A DNA stretch of 64,000 bases from Candidatus Accumulibacter similis (GTDB taxonomy: Bacteria; Pseudomonadota; Gammaproteobacteria; Burkholderiales; Rhodocyclaceae), in assembly GCA_013347225.1 (NCBI GenBank), contig CP054595.1, forward strand, positions 2,352,415-2,416,414. Direction: 5' to 3'. Below the pieces are notes generated by a model that was not told the origin of the DNA, did no database searches, and saw nothing but the letters and a program-made list of their open reading frames with translations. Both the position numbers and the translations under genes were made by a program. Of this stretch, positions 1 to 10,269 are shown piece by piece (position 1 is the stretch's first letter; the number at the start of each line of letters is the position of its first letter).

Positions 1-1517
1 TCGGCGATCAGCGCACCGAGGTCGAGCGGCAGTGGCGTTTCCATGAGGATGCGCAGGACCCCGAGGGCGGCGCGCCGCAGGCCGAAGGGATCCTTGTCGC
101 CGGTCGGCACCACGCCGATGCCGAAGAAGCCGACGAGCGCGTCGAGCTTGTCGGCGAGTGCGGCGGCGCAGGCGATGTTGCCATGCGGCAGCGAGTCGCC
201 CGCAAAGCGTGGCCGGTAGTGCTGCTCGATGGCGTCGGCCACCACGGGCAGGCCGCCTTCGTGCAGCAGGTAGTAGCGGCCCATGATTCCCTGCAGTTCG
301 GGGAACTCGCCGACCATGTCGGTGAGCAGGTCGATCTTGGCGAACATTCCCGCGCGCTCGGCGAGATTGCCGTCGGCGCCAAGCTTCTCGGCGATCGCCC
401 GCGCGACGCGGCCGACACGCTGCGCGCGATCACCGAGCGAGCCGAGGCGGTTGTGATAGACGACGGCGCCCAGTCGCATGACGCGGTTGGCGAAACCCGC
501 CTTGCGGTCCTGGTTGAAGAAGAAGCGTGCGTCCGCCAGTCGCGGCCGAACGACGCGCTCATTGCCGCGTATGATGTGGCTCGGGTCGTCGACCTGCATG
601 TTGGCGACGATCAGGAAGCGGTTCAGCAACCTGCCTGCCGGGTCGAGCAGCGGGAAGTACTTCTGGTTCTGCTGCATGGTCAGGACCAGGCACTCCTGCG
701 GTACCTCGAGGAACTCGGCCTCGAACTCGCCGACATAGACGGCGGGCCATTCGACCAATGCCGTCACTTCGTCGAGCAGCGCCGCCGCCGGGTTGATGCG
801 GGCGCCGAGCCTGGCCGCTGCCGCTTCGAGCTGCGTCGCGATCAGCGCGCGGCGCTCGTCGAAGGAGGCGATGACCTTGCCGGCGGCGAGCCGCGCCGGG
901 TAGTCATCCGCCCGCTCGATGCTGATCTCGCCGGCGGACAGGAAGCGGTGCCCCATCGTTGTCCGGCCACTGCCCAGTCCGAGAACCTCGCCCGCGACGA
1001 CGTGGCTGCCATGCAGGAGAACAAGGCTGTGCACCGGTCGCACGAACTGGTGATCGGAATCGCCCCAGCGCATCACTTTCGGGATCGGCAGTTTCCTGAC
1101 GGCCTGGGCGACGATCGCGGCGAGGTGTACCGACAGATCTTCGCCCTTCTGCTCGCGCCGGGCGACGAAGTACTCGCCCCTGGCGTCGGTGGTCCGGTGC
1201 AGTTGCGCAAAGCTGACGCCGGCGGCGCGCATGAAGCCCTCGAGTGCCCGGGTCGGCTTGCCGGCGGCGTCGACGGCGCCGGCCACGGCCGGCCCCTTCT
1301 TCTCCAGTACGCGGTCGGGCTGGCGTTTGGCGACCTCGGTGATCGTCAGCGCCAGCCTGCGGGGCGTCGCGTAGGGTGTGCAGACACTGTCGGCAGTCGC
1401 GAAGTCCTGCGCCCTGAGGGCGGCGAAGACCGCCTCGGCAAAGGCGTCCGACAGCAGCTTGAGCGATTTCGGCGGCAGCTCTTCGGTGCGCAGCTCGATC
1501 AGGATCGTGTCGTTCAT
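1..1517 (-). CDS. glyS: Glycine--tRNA ligase beta subunit (partial, 3' end outside window)
   Basis: Beta subunit of the tetrameric (alpha2beta2) glycyl-tRNA synthetase, which charges tRNA-Gly in the cytoplasm. The minus-strand frame begins [20 protein letters not shown], the typical GlyS N-terminus, and stays open to the left edge, giving about 505 of the usual roughly 700 residues. The ATG at 1517 lies one base beyond the glyQ stop codon (TGAGATG), so the two subunits are almost certainly translated from one message. The C-terminal anticodon-binding part lies outside the window. Long plus-strand frames over this region are shadows of it. Confidence 0.95.
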   Translation of the reverse strand, partial: MNDTILIELRTEELPPKSLKLLSDAFAEAVFAALRAQDFATADSVCTPYATPRRLALTITEVAKRQPDRVLEKKGPAVAGAVDAAGKPTRALEGFMRAAGVSFAQLHRTTDARGEYFVARREQKGEDLSVHLAAIVAQAVRKLPIPKVMRWGDSDHQFVRPVHSLVLLHGSHVVAGEVLGLGSGRTTMGHRFLSAGEISIERADDYPARLAAGKVIASFDERRALIATQLEAAAARLGARINPAAALLDEVTALVEWPAVYVGEFEAEFLEVPQECLVLTMQQNQKYFPLLDPAGRLLNRFLIVANMQVDDPSHIIRGNERVVRPRLADARFFFNQDRKAGFANRVMRLGAVVYHNRLGSLGDRAQRVGRVARAIAEKLGADGNLAERAGMFAKIDLLTDMVGEFPELQGIMGRYYLLHEGGLPVVADAIEQHYRPRFAGDSLPHGNIACAAALADKLDALVGFFGIGVVPTGDKDPFGLRRAALGVLRILMETPLPLDLGALIA

Positions 1518-1518
1518 C

Positions 1519-2418
1519 TCATTGCGCTCCGCCGCTGCTGTGGCACATCGGGAAGCCGAGCGCCTGCCGCGAGTCGTGGTAGGCCTGCGCGACTTCGCGC
1601 GCCAGTGCGCGCACGCGGCCGATGTAGGCGGCCCGTTCGGTGACCGAGATGGCGCCGCGGGCATCGAGCAGGTTGAAGGTGTGCGAGCACTTCATGACCA
1701 TCTCGTAGCCAGGCAGCGCGAGGCCGGCGGCGATCAGACGGCGCGCCTCGGATTCGTGCTCGCCGAAGTGGCGGAACAGCAGCTCGACGTTCGCCTGCTC
1801 GAAGTTGTACTTCGATTGCTCGACCTCGTTCTGGTGGTAGACGTCGCCGTAGGTCACGCGGTAGCCCGGGCCCTCGGCCCAGACCAGGTCGAAGACGTTC
1901 TCGACGCCCTGCAGATACATGGCCAGCCGCTCGATGCCGTAGGTGATCTCGCCAAGCACGGGCCGGCAGGGCAGCGAGCCGACCTCCTGGAAATAGGTGA
2001 ACTGGGTGACTTCCATGCCGTCGAGCCAGACCTCCCAGCCGAGTCCCCAGGCGCCCAGCGTCGGGCTTTCCCAGTCATCCTCGACGAAGCGGATGTCGTG
2101 CTGCGCGGTGTCGATGCCGAGTGCGCGCAGCGATTCGAGGTAGAGATCCTGGATGTTGGTGGGGGAGGGCTTCAGCACCACCTGGTACTGGTAGTAGTGC
2201 TGCAGGCGGTTCGGGTTTTCGCCGTAGCGCCCGTCCTTCGGTCGCCGCGACGGCTGCACGTAGGCTGCGTTCCACGGCTCGGGCCCGACGGCGCGGAGGA
2301 AGGTCGCAGTGTGGAAGGTACCGGCACCGACTTCGATATCGTAGGGCTGCAGCAGTGCACAGCCCTGCTTGTCCCAGAAACCCTGGAGACGCAGAATGAC
2401 TTCCTGGAAGGTAGGCAT
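1519..2418 (-). CDS. glyQ: Glycine--tRNA ligase alpha subunit
   Basis: Catalytic class II synthetase subunit that works with GlyS to activate glycine. The ATG at 2418 gives 299 residues, the usual GlyQ length, and starts [20 protein letters not shown]. The characteristic [31 protein letters not shown] and [11 protein letters not shown] segments follow in order. The frame extends 35 codons further upstream, but that extension is basic, low-complexity and unlike the family, so 2418 is preferred. It is the first gene of a glyQ-glyS operon with a 1-base gap between the genes. Confidence 0.97.
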   Translation of the reverse strand: MPTFQEVILRLQGFWDKQGCALLQPYDIEVGAGTFHTATFLRAVGPEPWNAAYVQPSRRPKDGRYGENPNRLQHYYQYQVVLKPSPTNIQDLYLESLRALGIDTAQHDIRFVEDDWESPTLGAWGLGWEVWLDGMEVTQFTYFQEVGSLPCRPVLGEITYGIERLAMYLQGVENVFDLVWAEGPGYRVTYGDVYHQNEVEQSKYNFEQANVELLFRHFGEHESEARRLIAAGLALPGYEMVMKCSHTFNLLDARGAISVTERAAYIGRVRALAREVAQAYHDSRQALGFPMCHSSGGAQ

Positions 2419-2500
2419 GAGAGATTGGCGGGCAGGACGAGAAGGCGGGATTTTACTTCCTTTCGTCCTGCCCTGCTGACGACGATTTTCCGCCGGGCGT

Positions 2501-2734
2501 TCAGCCCTGCAGCCAGCCGGCAAGTTCCGCCTTGCTCGGCAGCCGGCCGGAAACCTTGACGACTTCGTCGACGACCAGCGCCGGCGTCGTCATGACCGGA
2601 TAGGCCATGATCCGGTCCATCTCCCGGACGTGCTCGAAAGTCGCCGTCAGCCCGCGCTCGGCGACTACTTCGCGAGCGAGTTGTTCGAGGCGCTCGCACT
2701 TGGCGCAGCCGCTACCGAGGATCTTGATCAGCAT
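2501..2734 (-). CDS. Small thioredoxin-like protein (TM0996/MTH895 type)
   Basis: A 77-residue mini-thioredoxin. It opens [19 protein letters not shown], so it has the CxxC redox pair at residues 10-13 straight after the first beta strand, and a cis-proline region in [10 protein letters not shown]. Proteins of this group are cytosolic dithiol reductases of unknown substrate and are often encoded beside DUF318 permeases. Here the ATG at 2734 overlaps the end of the permease gene by 7 bases, which indicates translational coupling. A functional link (redox handling of the transported metalloid or metal) is inference from that pairing. Confidence 0.88.
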   Translation of the reverse strand: MLIKILGSGCAKCERLEQLAREVVAERGLTATFEHVREMDRIMAYPVMTTPALVVDEVVKVSGRLPSKAELAGWLQG

Positions 2735-4173
2735 GGGGGTACTCCAGGGTGTTGCCGCCGGTCGATCCGGCGAAGGATGGTGACCAAGGCGGCGATGAAG
2801 GAAAGGAGGAGGAGGGCCAGCAGCCCGAGGGGCGTGCCATCGGTCCAGGCACCGAAACTCAGCCCGGCAAGCGTCGAGAAGACGGCGACGAGCCCGACGT
2901 AGGTCCACGCGCGCAGACGGCCGATGATCGCCGAGGTGATGAGGATGCTCTGCAGCGACAGTTCGGGGTCGGACATCAGGTAGGCGATAAGCGGTCCGGG
3001 GTGCATTCCCAGCGACAGGAACATTCTGGCGATCGGCACCTCGACGAGCGTCGGGAAGTACATGAAGACGCCGAAAGTGACGCCGGCGAGGTTGGCGAGG
3101 ACGGTGTTGCTGCCGGCAACCGCCTGAATCCATTGTGGCTGGATGAAGACACGAATGACGCCGACCAGGAAGACGCCGACGACCAGCAGGGGGAAAATCT
3201 GCTTCACGAAGCGCCAGCTTTCCCACAGCCATTGCTGCATCTCCCAGGCTTCGAAGCGGCGGGCCTGCGGCAGCAGCAGCAGGCAGAGCAGGCAGACGAC
3301 GAGGCTGCGAGCGTTGAGGCTGAGCGTCAGTCCGCTGCCGGTGACGCGGACGCCGCTGGCGGCGAAGACCAGGGTCAGGCCGACCAGCGCCAGCGTCACC
3401 CAGGTGAGCTGGTTGCAGCCACGGTCCGCCTGTCCCAGCCCGCGCCAGGCGCTGCCGCCGATGAGCGCGAGCAGCCCGATCAGCACGGTTCCCTGCAGGC
3501 TCAACCCTTCGGCTCCGATCGCCTCGTTGATCGGCACCCAGCGATCGAGCGTCGCCTGCATCAGCGGCGCGAGCGACCAACGCCACTCCCCTTGCCAGAC
3601 GACGGTGGCGAGGGAGTCCAGCTGCAGCGTTCCCGCCAGCAGCAGCGCCAGCAGCGTGCCGAGGAAGTGCAGAACGTGCCGCGGGATGCCATCGCCGCCG
3701 GCGAAGACCGCATCCGGTGCGGCGGGGGTGGGGGAGCTGTCGCGGAAGAGCACCGCCATGATCATGCCGATGCCGACACCGAAAGCCAGCGCGAGGACGA
3801 TGCGCGCGATGGCAAACTCGGCGCCGAGAGCGACCCCGGTATACGAGAGCGCGAGGACGTTGGCCGCCGGAGCGAAGAAGAGGAAGGTGATCGCCGGCCC
3901 GAGTCCAGCGCCCTTGCGGTAGATGCCGGCGAACAGCGGCTGGATGGTGCAGGAACACACCGCGAGCAGGCTGCCGGCGCCGGCAGCGGCCGCGTAGGAC
4001 ACACCTTTCGGCGCCGCCGGGCCAAGAAAGCGGATGATCGACTGCTGCGGCACCAGAGCCGAAAGCGCGCCGGCGATGAAGAAAGCCGGCACCAGACAGA
4101 GAAGGACGTGCGCCGCGAGATAGGCGGCCAGACTGGCCACGCCACCCTGCAGTGCGTTGAACACGAATTCCAT
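2728..4173 (-). CDS. DUF318/ArsP-family permease
   Basis: A 481-residue polytopic inner-membrane protein with two hydrophobic halves joined by a polar region near the middle. The first half carries the hallmark CSCTIQPLFAGIYRKG stretch (about residues 73-88) and the second half contains a matching PTLVEVPIAR motif. The family includes organoarsenical exporters (ArsP) and many permeases of unknown substrate. It is followed by an overlapping mini-thioredoxin gene. No arsR or ars neighbours are visible, so calling it an arsenic transporter would be speculation. The start is an ATG at 4173; the 364 bases upstream hold no recognisable gene. Confidence 0.87.
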   Translation of the reverse strand: MEFVFNALQGGVASLAAYLAAHVLLCLVPAFFIAGALSALVPQQSIIRFLGPAAPKGVSYAAAAGAGSLLAVCSCTIQPLFAGIYRKGAGLGPAITFLFFAPAANVLALSYTGVALGAEFAIARIVLALAFGVGIGMIMAVLFRDSSPTPAAPDAVFAGGDGIPRHVLHFLGTLLALLLAGTLQLDSLATVVWQGEWRWSLAPLMQATLDRWVPINEAIGAEGLSLQGTVLIGLLALIGGSAWRGLGQADRGCNQLTWVTLALVGLTLVFAASGVRVTGSGLTLSLNARSLVVCLLCLLLLPQARRFEAWEMQQWLWESWRFVKQIFPLLVVGVFLVGVIRVFIQPQWIQAVAGSNTVLANLAGVTFGVFMYFPTLVEVPIARMFLSLGMHPGPLIAYLMSDPELSLQSILITSAIIGRLRAWTYVGLVAVFSTLAGLSFGAWTDGTPLGLLALLLLSFIAALVTILRRIDRRQHPGVPPC

Positions 4174-4537
4174 TGCCGGTATCCCTCCTGGCAGCGCGAC
4201 GCAGACAGCATTGTGCGCCAGTTTTCCTTCCCGTGTAGACGCGGCAACCCGGCAAAGGACGCAGGCCGGGGCGGATGCACGACAGGCGGCGGCTGCTTCC
4301 CAGGGGCGCTTGGCGCGGGAGCGTCGGCCACCTCAGGGTGCGGCAACTTCCTGTACACCCTGCCAGCAACCGGTCACTAGACGATTGGTTCTGGCGTGGT
4401 GAGCGGCGGCGGCGACTACTACTACGATGCGGAACTCTTCCTCGACGATTTCACGGCATTATGGAGCAACCACCCCCGGCACCCGGCCGCCTGCTCGACG
4501 AGAATGCTTTCGTTTTCACTGAACGGGAGCATTTCTC

Positions 4538-4972
4538 ATGGCTGAGAGCCACGTCGTTGCGGCCCTGATCACCAAGCGCGCGGAGCTGGCGGGGCTGATC
4601 GAGCATCACCGGAAGGAGATGGGACGCCTGGCGGACGATCTGGCCCACCTCGACGCGACCCTCAAGCTGTTTTCCCCGGAAATCGACCTGGGGACGATCC
4701 GGGCCAAGGGCCATAGGGTGCGGAACCGCTTCTTCCGGCCGGGCGAATGCCAGCGCATGGTTCTCGACATCTTCCGCGAGGCCGAAGGCGCGGCGCTGAG
4801 CAGCCGCCAGATCGGCGAAGCGCTGACGGCCCGCCGGGGACTGGAAGCGACCACCGTCACGATCGAGCAGATGCGGAAGAACGCCATTGACGTGGTGCGT
4901 CGCCCGGAGCGTACCGGAACCCTGATCCTTGCCGGCGGTGACGGGCACGGTGCCACCTGGGCCGTCGCCTGA
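4538..4972 (+). CDS. Small protein, coiled coil plus winged-helix-like C-terminus
   Basis: A 144-residue soluble protein. Residues about 5-50 form a heptad-rich helix (KRAELAGLIEHHRKEMGRL), followed by a FSPEIDLGTI linker and a C-terminal part (LSSRQIGEALTARRGLEATTVT and onward) that reads like a winged helix-turn-helix. It resembles a widespread, unnamed alphaproteobacterial family that often sits beside insertion sequences. Here it lies 5 bases from the end of a decayed IS1595-type transposase on the opposite strand, which suggests it arrived with mobile DNA. An SD-like GGGAGC precedes the ATG. DNA binding is inferred only. Confidence 0.7.
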   Translation: MAESHVVAALITKRAELAGLIEHHRKEMGRLADDLAHLDATLKLFSPEIDLGTIRAKGHRVRNRFFRPGECQRMVLDIFREAEGAALSSRQIGEALTARRGLEATTVTIEQMRKNAIDVVRRPERTGTLILAGGDGHGATWAVA

Positions 4973-4977
4973 CCGCT

Positions 4978-5586
4978 TCACACCGCCAGGCTTTCCCCCT
5001 GGCGGTGGTTGCCCTGCCAGTACCCGCACCAGTCCCGGCTCACCAGGGCCCGGGCGCACTTGCCGAAGCTATCGCGGAAGATGTCGCCGTTGCTCCAGCG
5101 CCGGGCGTCTTCCCGGTAGGCCATCTCGTTGGCGTAGTTGTCGAGATACTTCGGCGCCATCTTGTGGATCTGGCTGAAGGTCAGCGTCTTCCTGGCGCCG
5201 GCGTTGCCGGCCGCCACTTCCGCCTCGCCGTGCACCTGACGCATCACCAGGATGCAGCGCTTGTCCGCGTCTTGATTCTCGGCCAGGCGGCGGTCTACCC
5301 GGTCTTCCTTCCTGTTCTCCGGCCGGACCTTCCCGCCCACGTACGCCCCGTCCACATGAACCGCACCCGACAGGGCGCATTCGTCCCGGCCCACCAGCAG
5401 GCTCTCGCGAATCTTGTGCAGCAGAACGTAGGCGGTCTTGTGCGATACCCGCAGGTCGCGGCCCACCTGCAGGGCAGAAATGCCCTTGACGGCGTTGGTG
5501 AACAGGATCGCCGCCGCGAGGTACAGCCGCAGGGGCAGCTTGTGGAAGGCGAAGATCGTCCCGGATGTGACCGAGATGCCGCGATT
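4978..5586 (-). pseudogene. IS1595-family (ISXO2-like) transposase remnant
   Basis: The minus-strand frame encodes recognisable transposase segments: SVTSGTIFAFHKLPLRLYLA, then VHVDGAYVGGKVRP (first catalytic Asp) and YLDNYANEMAYREDARRW near the C-terminus. Two defects are visible. The frame is closed by TGA at 5587-5589, exactly where the N-terminal zinc-ribbon module should join, and no start codon precedes the homology. The central part of the catalytic domain, with the second Asp and the Glu/Asn of the active site and the conserved NQAES-type region, is missing between KTLTF and SQIHKM. The element should be inactive. No terminal inverted repeats were identified. Confidence 0.8.
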
Positions 5587-5880
5587 TCAGAGGTGTTCCG
5601 GAGCCGGGTTCTCTGGCTCTGCTCGGGCTTGCCGTCGCCGGTCTTGGGTCGTCGATGCGCAGGATGAAGCCCGCAGGGCGGTAAGCGACAGGAAGGTGCG
5701 GCGGCGGGGAGGGAGTAACGCACGGATCGCCTGGGACAAGATGGTGTCAAATTCGCTTTGCCGGCAGCCGCCTCCGCCGTGTCGCTGCGGAAGGTGCGCT
5801 GCGCAGCCCCTCTCACCGAGCGACAGCGTCGCCGGTAGATGCGTGCTTTCCCAACCCCTTAAGAGACGAGAGAAATCCCC

Positions 5881-6309
5881 ATGAAGAGCAACAAGGAATC
5901 CCCGACCGATGCTCAGGCCCTGCCTGATGCCGATGTCGCCAAGCCGGCCCCAGCCGTCCCGCAGGCGGTTACGGTGGCGGTGCGCCTGCAGCCGGTCGAG
6001 CACTCCCAACAACCGGTATTTTCCAATTTCACGACCGTTCAAGCCGGGACCGGTGTCGTATTCATCGACTTTGGCTTTCTCGAACCGCAAACGATCGCGA
6101 ATCTGGCTCGGCTTGGGCAGCCTGGTGTGACCGTACCGGAAGCCATCGGCGGCACACTCGCATGCCGCATGGCATTGAGCATCGACACCGTCGCCAACCT
6201 GGCCAATCAGTTGAACCAGTTGTTGCGCAGCGCTGCTGCGGCGCAGGCCCAGGCCGCACAAGGCGCGGCGCCGTCAGCGGAGGGTGCGGCTGCACAGCAG
6301 ACCCACTGA
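5881..6309 (+). CDS. DUF3467-like small protein
   Basis: A 142-residue protein with a polar, proline- and alanine-rich N-terminus (about 1-40), a compact middle and an alanine/glutamine-rich tail. The middle contains VFSNFTTVQAGTGVVFIDFG and a later CRMALSIDTVANLANQLNQL helix. This pattern, an 'NF..V......FIDFG' strand pair followed by a helix after a conserved Arg, resembles the DUF3467 fold, whose function is unknown. It lies about 400 bases before the cytochrome cluster on the same strand but is not close enough to be assumed part of that operon. Start ATG at 5881. Confidence 0.6.
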   Translation: MKSNKESPTDAQALPDADVAKPAPAVPQAVTVAVRLQPVEHSQQPVFSNFTTVQAGTGVVFIDFGFLEPQTIANLARLGQPGVTVPEAIGGTLACRMALSIDTVANLANQLNQLLRSAAAAQAQAAQGAAPSAEGAAAQQTH

Positions 6310-6708
6310 CTGGACGGACAGGCGGCAGTGGCCGTGTCGACGGCCGCGGCGGCCAGTTCTGGCCGAGTCGTGCGTAAGCACCAGGGCATTGAGGCGACTT
6401 ACTCCGCGTTTCGCGCACCAGCCCCGCTCTTCCCGCGGTGTTTTCCTTTTCACCGTCGCGCCAACGCTCATCGTGCTGTCGGCCTGTGCCCGGCTGTCGT
6501 GGCGGCTCGGCATTCGGCGTCCGTGTGCCCAGCACCTCGCTTATCCGGTTTGCCGATGACCTCCATGGTCATTTGACAACTCTATGGAACCTCCAGCAGC
6601 GACGCCGGTACGAACGTCAATGGGCAAATGACCCGAACGGAGTCGTGGCGACAACAACAACGCTGAACCAGTCGCCTGCCCAACAGCATGCCTATCAGGA
6701 GGGACAGC
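6310..6708 (+). other. Intergenic region upstream of the cytochrome cluster
   Basis: About 400 bases without a convincing gene; short frames here have no recognisable features. A strong ribosome-binding site (AGGAGGGA, 6698-6705) sits at its right end, directly before the first cytochrome gene. No convincing sigma-70 promoter pair was found by eye. Confidence 0.5.
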
Positions 6709-9321
6709 ATGAAACGTGTTCTGATCGCCGCGATTGCGGCCATCGTCATCGTCGGCGCCGGCTTCGGCCTTTCGCAGCAGCGAACCGTGGGGGTTGCGCA
6801 GGCACAGAATGCGCCGGCCGCGCTGGTTGCCGCGGCGACGCCTGCGTCGCCGGAGGCATCGGTCGTGGATCAGGATGCACCGTACCGCGAGGCCTGCGCC
6901 CGTGAGGGGCTCAGCGAGTCGGAATGCGTCGGGCGGCTGATCTGGTTCAAGGCAACGGCGGGCAACGACCGCTTCCACACGTACACCTTCCAGCAGCGAA
7001 TCGGTGTCCTCGTCGACTGGTTCCGCGTGCTGCGCGCGGACCAGCGCGACGATCGCTTCTGGGCCTGGGGAATCATCAACGACCCCGCCTGCTGCCGGCC
7101 GGGCGAAGCCGATTGTCCGGCGAAGTCGCTCGACGAGACCTACGGCTTCGACTGGTGCCCGGGGGACGACGTGCTGCTCAAGTACGTCGGCAGGAGCGGC
7201 TACGTCGACCCCGCCTGCGGCCTCAAGGACGCCGCGCTCGACGCCGACGATCCACACAGCCAGGGCGGCAAGCTCGACCAGCGACACTCGGCCTGCGACC
7301 TCAAATTTGGCACCTCGACCGGTGCCCTTGGAATTCGCAAGTTTCCCAATCCACGCTTCGACGCCGCCCGCTGGCAGCAGCTCAACGGCAGCATGGCGGA
7401 CTGGAGCGGCTATTCGCGACCGCTGGCGGTGAAGACCGGCATCGAATCGGACCAGCGGGTAAGCAGGCTGGCAGATGCGTCGATCGAACCCCCGTTCCTG
7501 ATCGGCACCTCGTGTGGCTCGTGCCACATCGCCTTCGATCCGCTCAACCCACCGGCCGATCCGGCGAAACCGAAATGGGAGAACATCAAGGGGCTGGTCG
7601 GCAACCAGTACACGCGCATGTCCGAACTCCTCGGTTCGGGGATGCCGATCAGCAGCCTCGAATACCAGATGTTCGCGCACGCCCGCCCGGGGGTGACCGA
7701 TACCTCGGCGATTTCGCACGACCAGATCAACAATCCGGGGACGATCAACGCCCTCGTCAATGTCGCCCAGCGGCCGGTGTTCCAGGGCGAGGTGGTCAGC
7801 AAGTGGCGCAAGACCGCCTCCTGCGGCGCCGAGAAGGACGACGACAAGTGCTGGTGCGAGCCGGGTCGCAGCGGCAAGTGCTGGCTGAAGAGCACGCGTG
7901 ACGACGACACGACGCCGGTCAATCTCGGCGGCCGGAAAGTCGTGCTGCCGGGCGTACACCACATCCTGAAGGGCGGCGAGGACTCGATCGGCGCCCTGGA
8001 AGCGATCCAGCGCGTCTACTTCAACATCGGCTCGTGTTCCGAGCAGTGCTGGGTCAACCACTTCGCCGACATGCGCCAGGTCGACCCGGCGCAGCGCGGC
8101 TTTGCCCAGACACCGTTCAACATCGGCCAGTGCCGGCGCGATTGCCCCGAGTTCAGGGCGATCGAGGATCGCCTGCAGAATCTGCTCGACTTCTTCGCTT
8201 CCGCCGAATCCGACCAGACCGACCTCGAGGCCGCGCGCGCGCGGGCGCGCAAGGCGGCCAACCCGGCAGCCACCTATACGCGGACGGATTTCATTGCCGA
8301 TCTCGAGAAGGAATTCGGCAAGGGGGCCGTCAGCCGTGGCCAGCTCGTCTTCGCCGACAACTGCGCCCGCTGCCACTCCAGCATCCCGGAAAGTGTCGGC
8401 GGCCCGTTCCGCAATCGCGACTTCGCCGCCGCCAACGAAGAGCATCCACGCAAGGTACGTGCCGACTTCCTGGGCAACGACCGGCCGACGGCGGTGACCG
8501 AGGTCGGTACCTTCCGTTGCCGGGCACTGCATTCGAACCACAAGGCCGGCCACCTGTACATGGAGTATGGCTCCGAGACGCTGCGCCGGCAGCCGCTCGT
8601 CGCCGACATTCCCGAGCGCGACGAACTGAAGGACGGCGGCCGCGGCTTCTATCGCAACATCTCGCTGGTCAATGTCTGGGCGAGTGCGCCGTTCATGCAC
8701 AACAACGCCATCGGTCCCGAAATCTGCGGCAAGCCGGCGAACAAGGCGAACGATTTTCATCGTGCCCGCTACGTCGATGCGGGCGGCAAGCTGCTGCCGG
8801 AGCAGCCCGACTGCCTGCGCTACGACCCGAGCGTCGAGGGCCGCTTCACGCTCTATCGGCGCTCGATGCACGACCTCCTGAATCCGCAGGAGCGCGGCCG
8901 CAAGCGGACGCTGACCAACGCCGACCTGCTGATCGACGTCGGCGTGCGGCCGCTCGACGGCACGATCGAGAAGCCACTGCTCGGTTTTGGCCAGGTGCAG
9001 ATCCCGGCGGGCACCAGCGCTGGTTTCCTCAACGGGTTGACGCACAAGCAACTGGTCGGCGACCTCTTCCTCGCCAAGCGCGACCCGGCCAAGCTCGAGG
9101 CAGCCGGCAAGAAGCAACTCGTGCCGACTCTGCAGGCAATGGCTGACGACATCGTCAAGAACCCGGCGCGCTTCGTCGATATCCTGCGCGAGCAGCGTGA
9201 TTTCATCAGCGCCAACTACCAGACCTGCACGCAGGAAATCGAGAACGAGGGGCATCGCTTTGGCGAGGATCTCTCGCCGGCCGACAAGATGGCGCTCACC
9301 GCCTTCCTGGCGACGCTCTAG
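6709..9321 (+). CDS. Large exported diheme c-type cytochrome, unknown function
   Basis: An 870-residue protein with an N-terminal signal sequence (KRVLIAAIAAIVIVGAGFGL) and two covalent heme motifs, CGSCH at residues 269-273 and CARCH at 552-556. A cysteine-rich insert (residues about 365-390) and several further Cys pairs suggest disulfides in the periplasm or outside the cell. The C-terminal third has an ISLVNVWASAPFMHNNAIGP motif, a variant of the 'APYLHNGS' loop of RoxA/MauG-like diheme proteins. The ATG at 6709 is chosen because it follows a strong SD and starts the signal peptide. First gene of a five-gene plus-strand cluster, 19 bases before the next gene. The enzymatic role is unknown. 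Confidence 0.85.
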   Translation: MKRVLIAAIAAIVIVGAGFGLSQQRTVGVAQAQNAPAALVAAATPASPEASVVDQDAPYREACAREGLSESECVGRLIWFKATAGNDRFHTYTFQQRIGVLVDWFRVLRADQRDDRFWAWGIINDPACCRPGEADCPAKSLDETYGFDWCPGDDVLLKYVGRSGYVDPACGLKDAALDADDPHSQGGKLDQRHSACDLKFGTSTGALGIRKFPNPRFDAARWQQLNGSMADWSGYSRPLAVKTGIESDQRVSRLADASIEPPFLIGTSCGSCHIAFDPLNPPADPAKPKWENIKGLVGNQYTRMSELLGSGMPISSLEYQMFAHARPGVTDTSAISHDQINNPGTINALVNVAQRPVFQGEVVSKWRKTASCGAEKDDDKCWCEPGRSGKCWLKSTRDDDTTPVNLGGRKVVLPGVHHILKGGEDSIGALEAIQRVYFNIGSCSEQCWVNHFADMRQVDPAQRGFAQTPFNIGQCRRDCPEFRAIEDRLQNLLDFFASAESDQTDLEAARARARKAANPAATYTRTDFIADLEKEFGKGAVSRGQLVFADNCARCHSSIPESVGGPFRNRDFAAANEEHPRKVRADFLGNDRPTAVTEVGTFRCRALHSNHKAGHLYMEYGSETLRRQPLVADIPERDELKDGGRGFYRNISLVNVWASAPFMHNNAIGPEICGKPANKANDFHRARYVDAGGKLLPEQPDCLRYDPSVEGRFTLYRRSMHDLLNPQERGRKRTLTNADLLIDVGVRPLDGTIEKPLLGFGQVQIPAGTSAGFLNGLTHKQLVGDLFLAKRDPAKLEAAGKKQLVPTLQAMADDIVKNPARFVDILREQRDFISANYQTCTQEIENEGHRFGEDLSPADKMALTAFLATL

Positions 9322-9340
9322 CCAACGGGAGGGTCAGCAG

Positions 9341-10231
9341 ATGAACACTCAGCACATCGCCGCCGCCAGCCTCGGCCGCTTCGCCATCGCCTGCGTCGTC
9401 CTGGCGCTCGCCGCCTGCGGCAAGCCGGAACCGCCGAAGATTGCCTTTGCTCCCTACGACCAGAGCCAACACTCGAAAATGGACCTGGCACAGGTCGACC
9501 ACAAGTTCCCGATCGCGCCGGCCGAGCTGGCCCGGGTCACGCCGGAATACCTGGCGACGCTCGACCAGGAGCAGCTTGACCAGATCTACGCCCGCCTGCC
9601 GGCCGGACCGATCCCCGATGGCGCCTTCGACGGCCGCATCCTGCTGCCGCGTGGTGAGAGCGGCAAGTTCCGCCTGTCGGAGATCGTCGGCGGCTTTGCC
9701 GGCAGCGTGCTGCATCTGAAGGGGCTGGTGGTCGAAGATGTCGGCGAGACCCTGTGGCGCGGCAAGGTCTTCTACCGCGATGAACGGGTGCTGCGCAACC
9801 GCATCGAGGATCTCTCGCTCCTGAAGAAGGCCGGGCTGGTCGAAGGCGAACCGGCAAAGATGAGCTACGGCGGCAAGGAAACGTGGCTTCTCTTTCCCGC
9901 CAGGTTGTACTGTGGTCAGAGCCTGCTCGACGCCCGTCGCGAATCGATCATCATCGACTACTTCTTCAGCGACGAGATCGCTGGTTACCAGGAGAAGCCG
10001 GACTATCTCGCCGGCCGTCGCGGCCTGCGCGTGCGCGATGAGATCCGCATGCTCCGTCCCGGCTTCTACCTCGGGCGTGCCTACCTCGACCGTGGCTTCG
10101 CGCTCAACTTCACGCTCTACGACAAGGCCACCGACGACCGGCTGCGCGAGGAGTTCGTCCGCACCGGCAAGGTGCAGCAGGAGTGCTGGCCGGGAACCCA
10201 GGTGCGGACGCTTGCCGCTGCCCCCTCCTGA
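9341..10231 (+). CDS. Lipoprotein of the cytochrome cluster, unknown function
   Basis: A 296-residue protein with a lipoprotein signal peptide ending LALAACGKP (lipobox LAAC), so it is probably anchored to a membrane leaflet facing the periplasm or surface. No heme motif is present. The mature part begins with a polar segment, then a mixed region with recurring charged helices (TPEYLATLDQEQLDQIYARL) and strands. I recognise no named domain. The ATG at 9341 follows a GGGAGGG SD 19 bases after the first cytochrome gene and 38 bases before the next. Its place between cytochrome genes suggests it is a subunit or anchor of the same complex; this is inference. Confidence 0.75.
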   Translation: MNTQHIAAASLGRFAIACVVLALAACGKPEPPKIAFAPYDQSQHSKMDLAQVDHKFPIAPAELARVTPEYLATLDQEQLDQIYARLPAGPIPDGAFDGRILLPRGESGKFRLSEIVGGFAGSVLHLKGLVVEDVGETLWRGKVFYRDERVLRNRIEDLSLLKKAGLVEGEPAKMSYGGKETWLLFPARLYCGQSLLDARRESIIIDYFFSDEIAGYQEKPDYLAGRRGLRVRDEIRMLRPGFYLGRAYLDRGFALNFTLYDKATDDRLREEFVRTGKVQQECWPGTQVRTLAAAPS

Positions 10232-10269
10232 TCGCCGCCAGAGCTGGCTGAAGAAAGTGAAGGTACCCG

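Noticed and set aside
183..2559. Long plus-strand frames over the glyQ-glyS region
   Set aside because: They are shadows of the synthetase genes on the opposite strand; they have no motifs and are caused by high-GC codon use.
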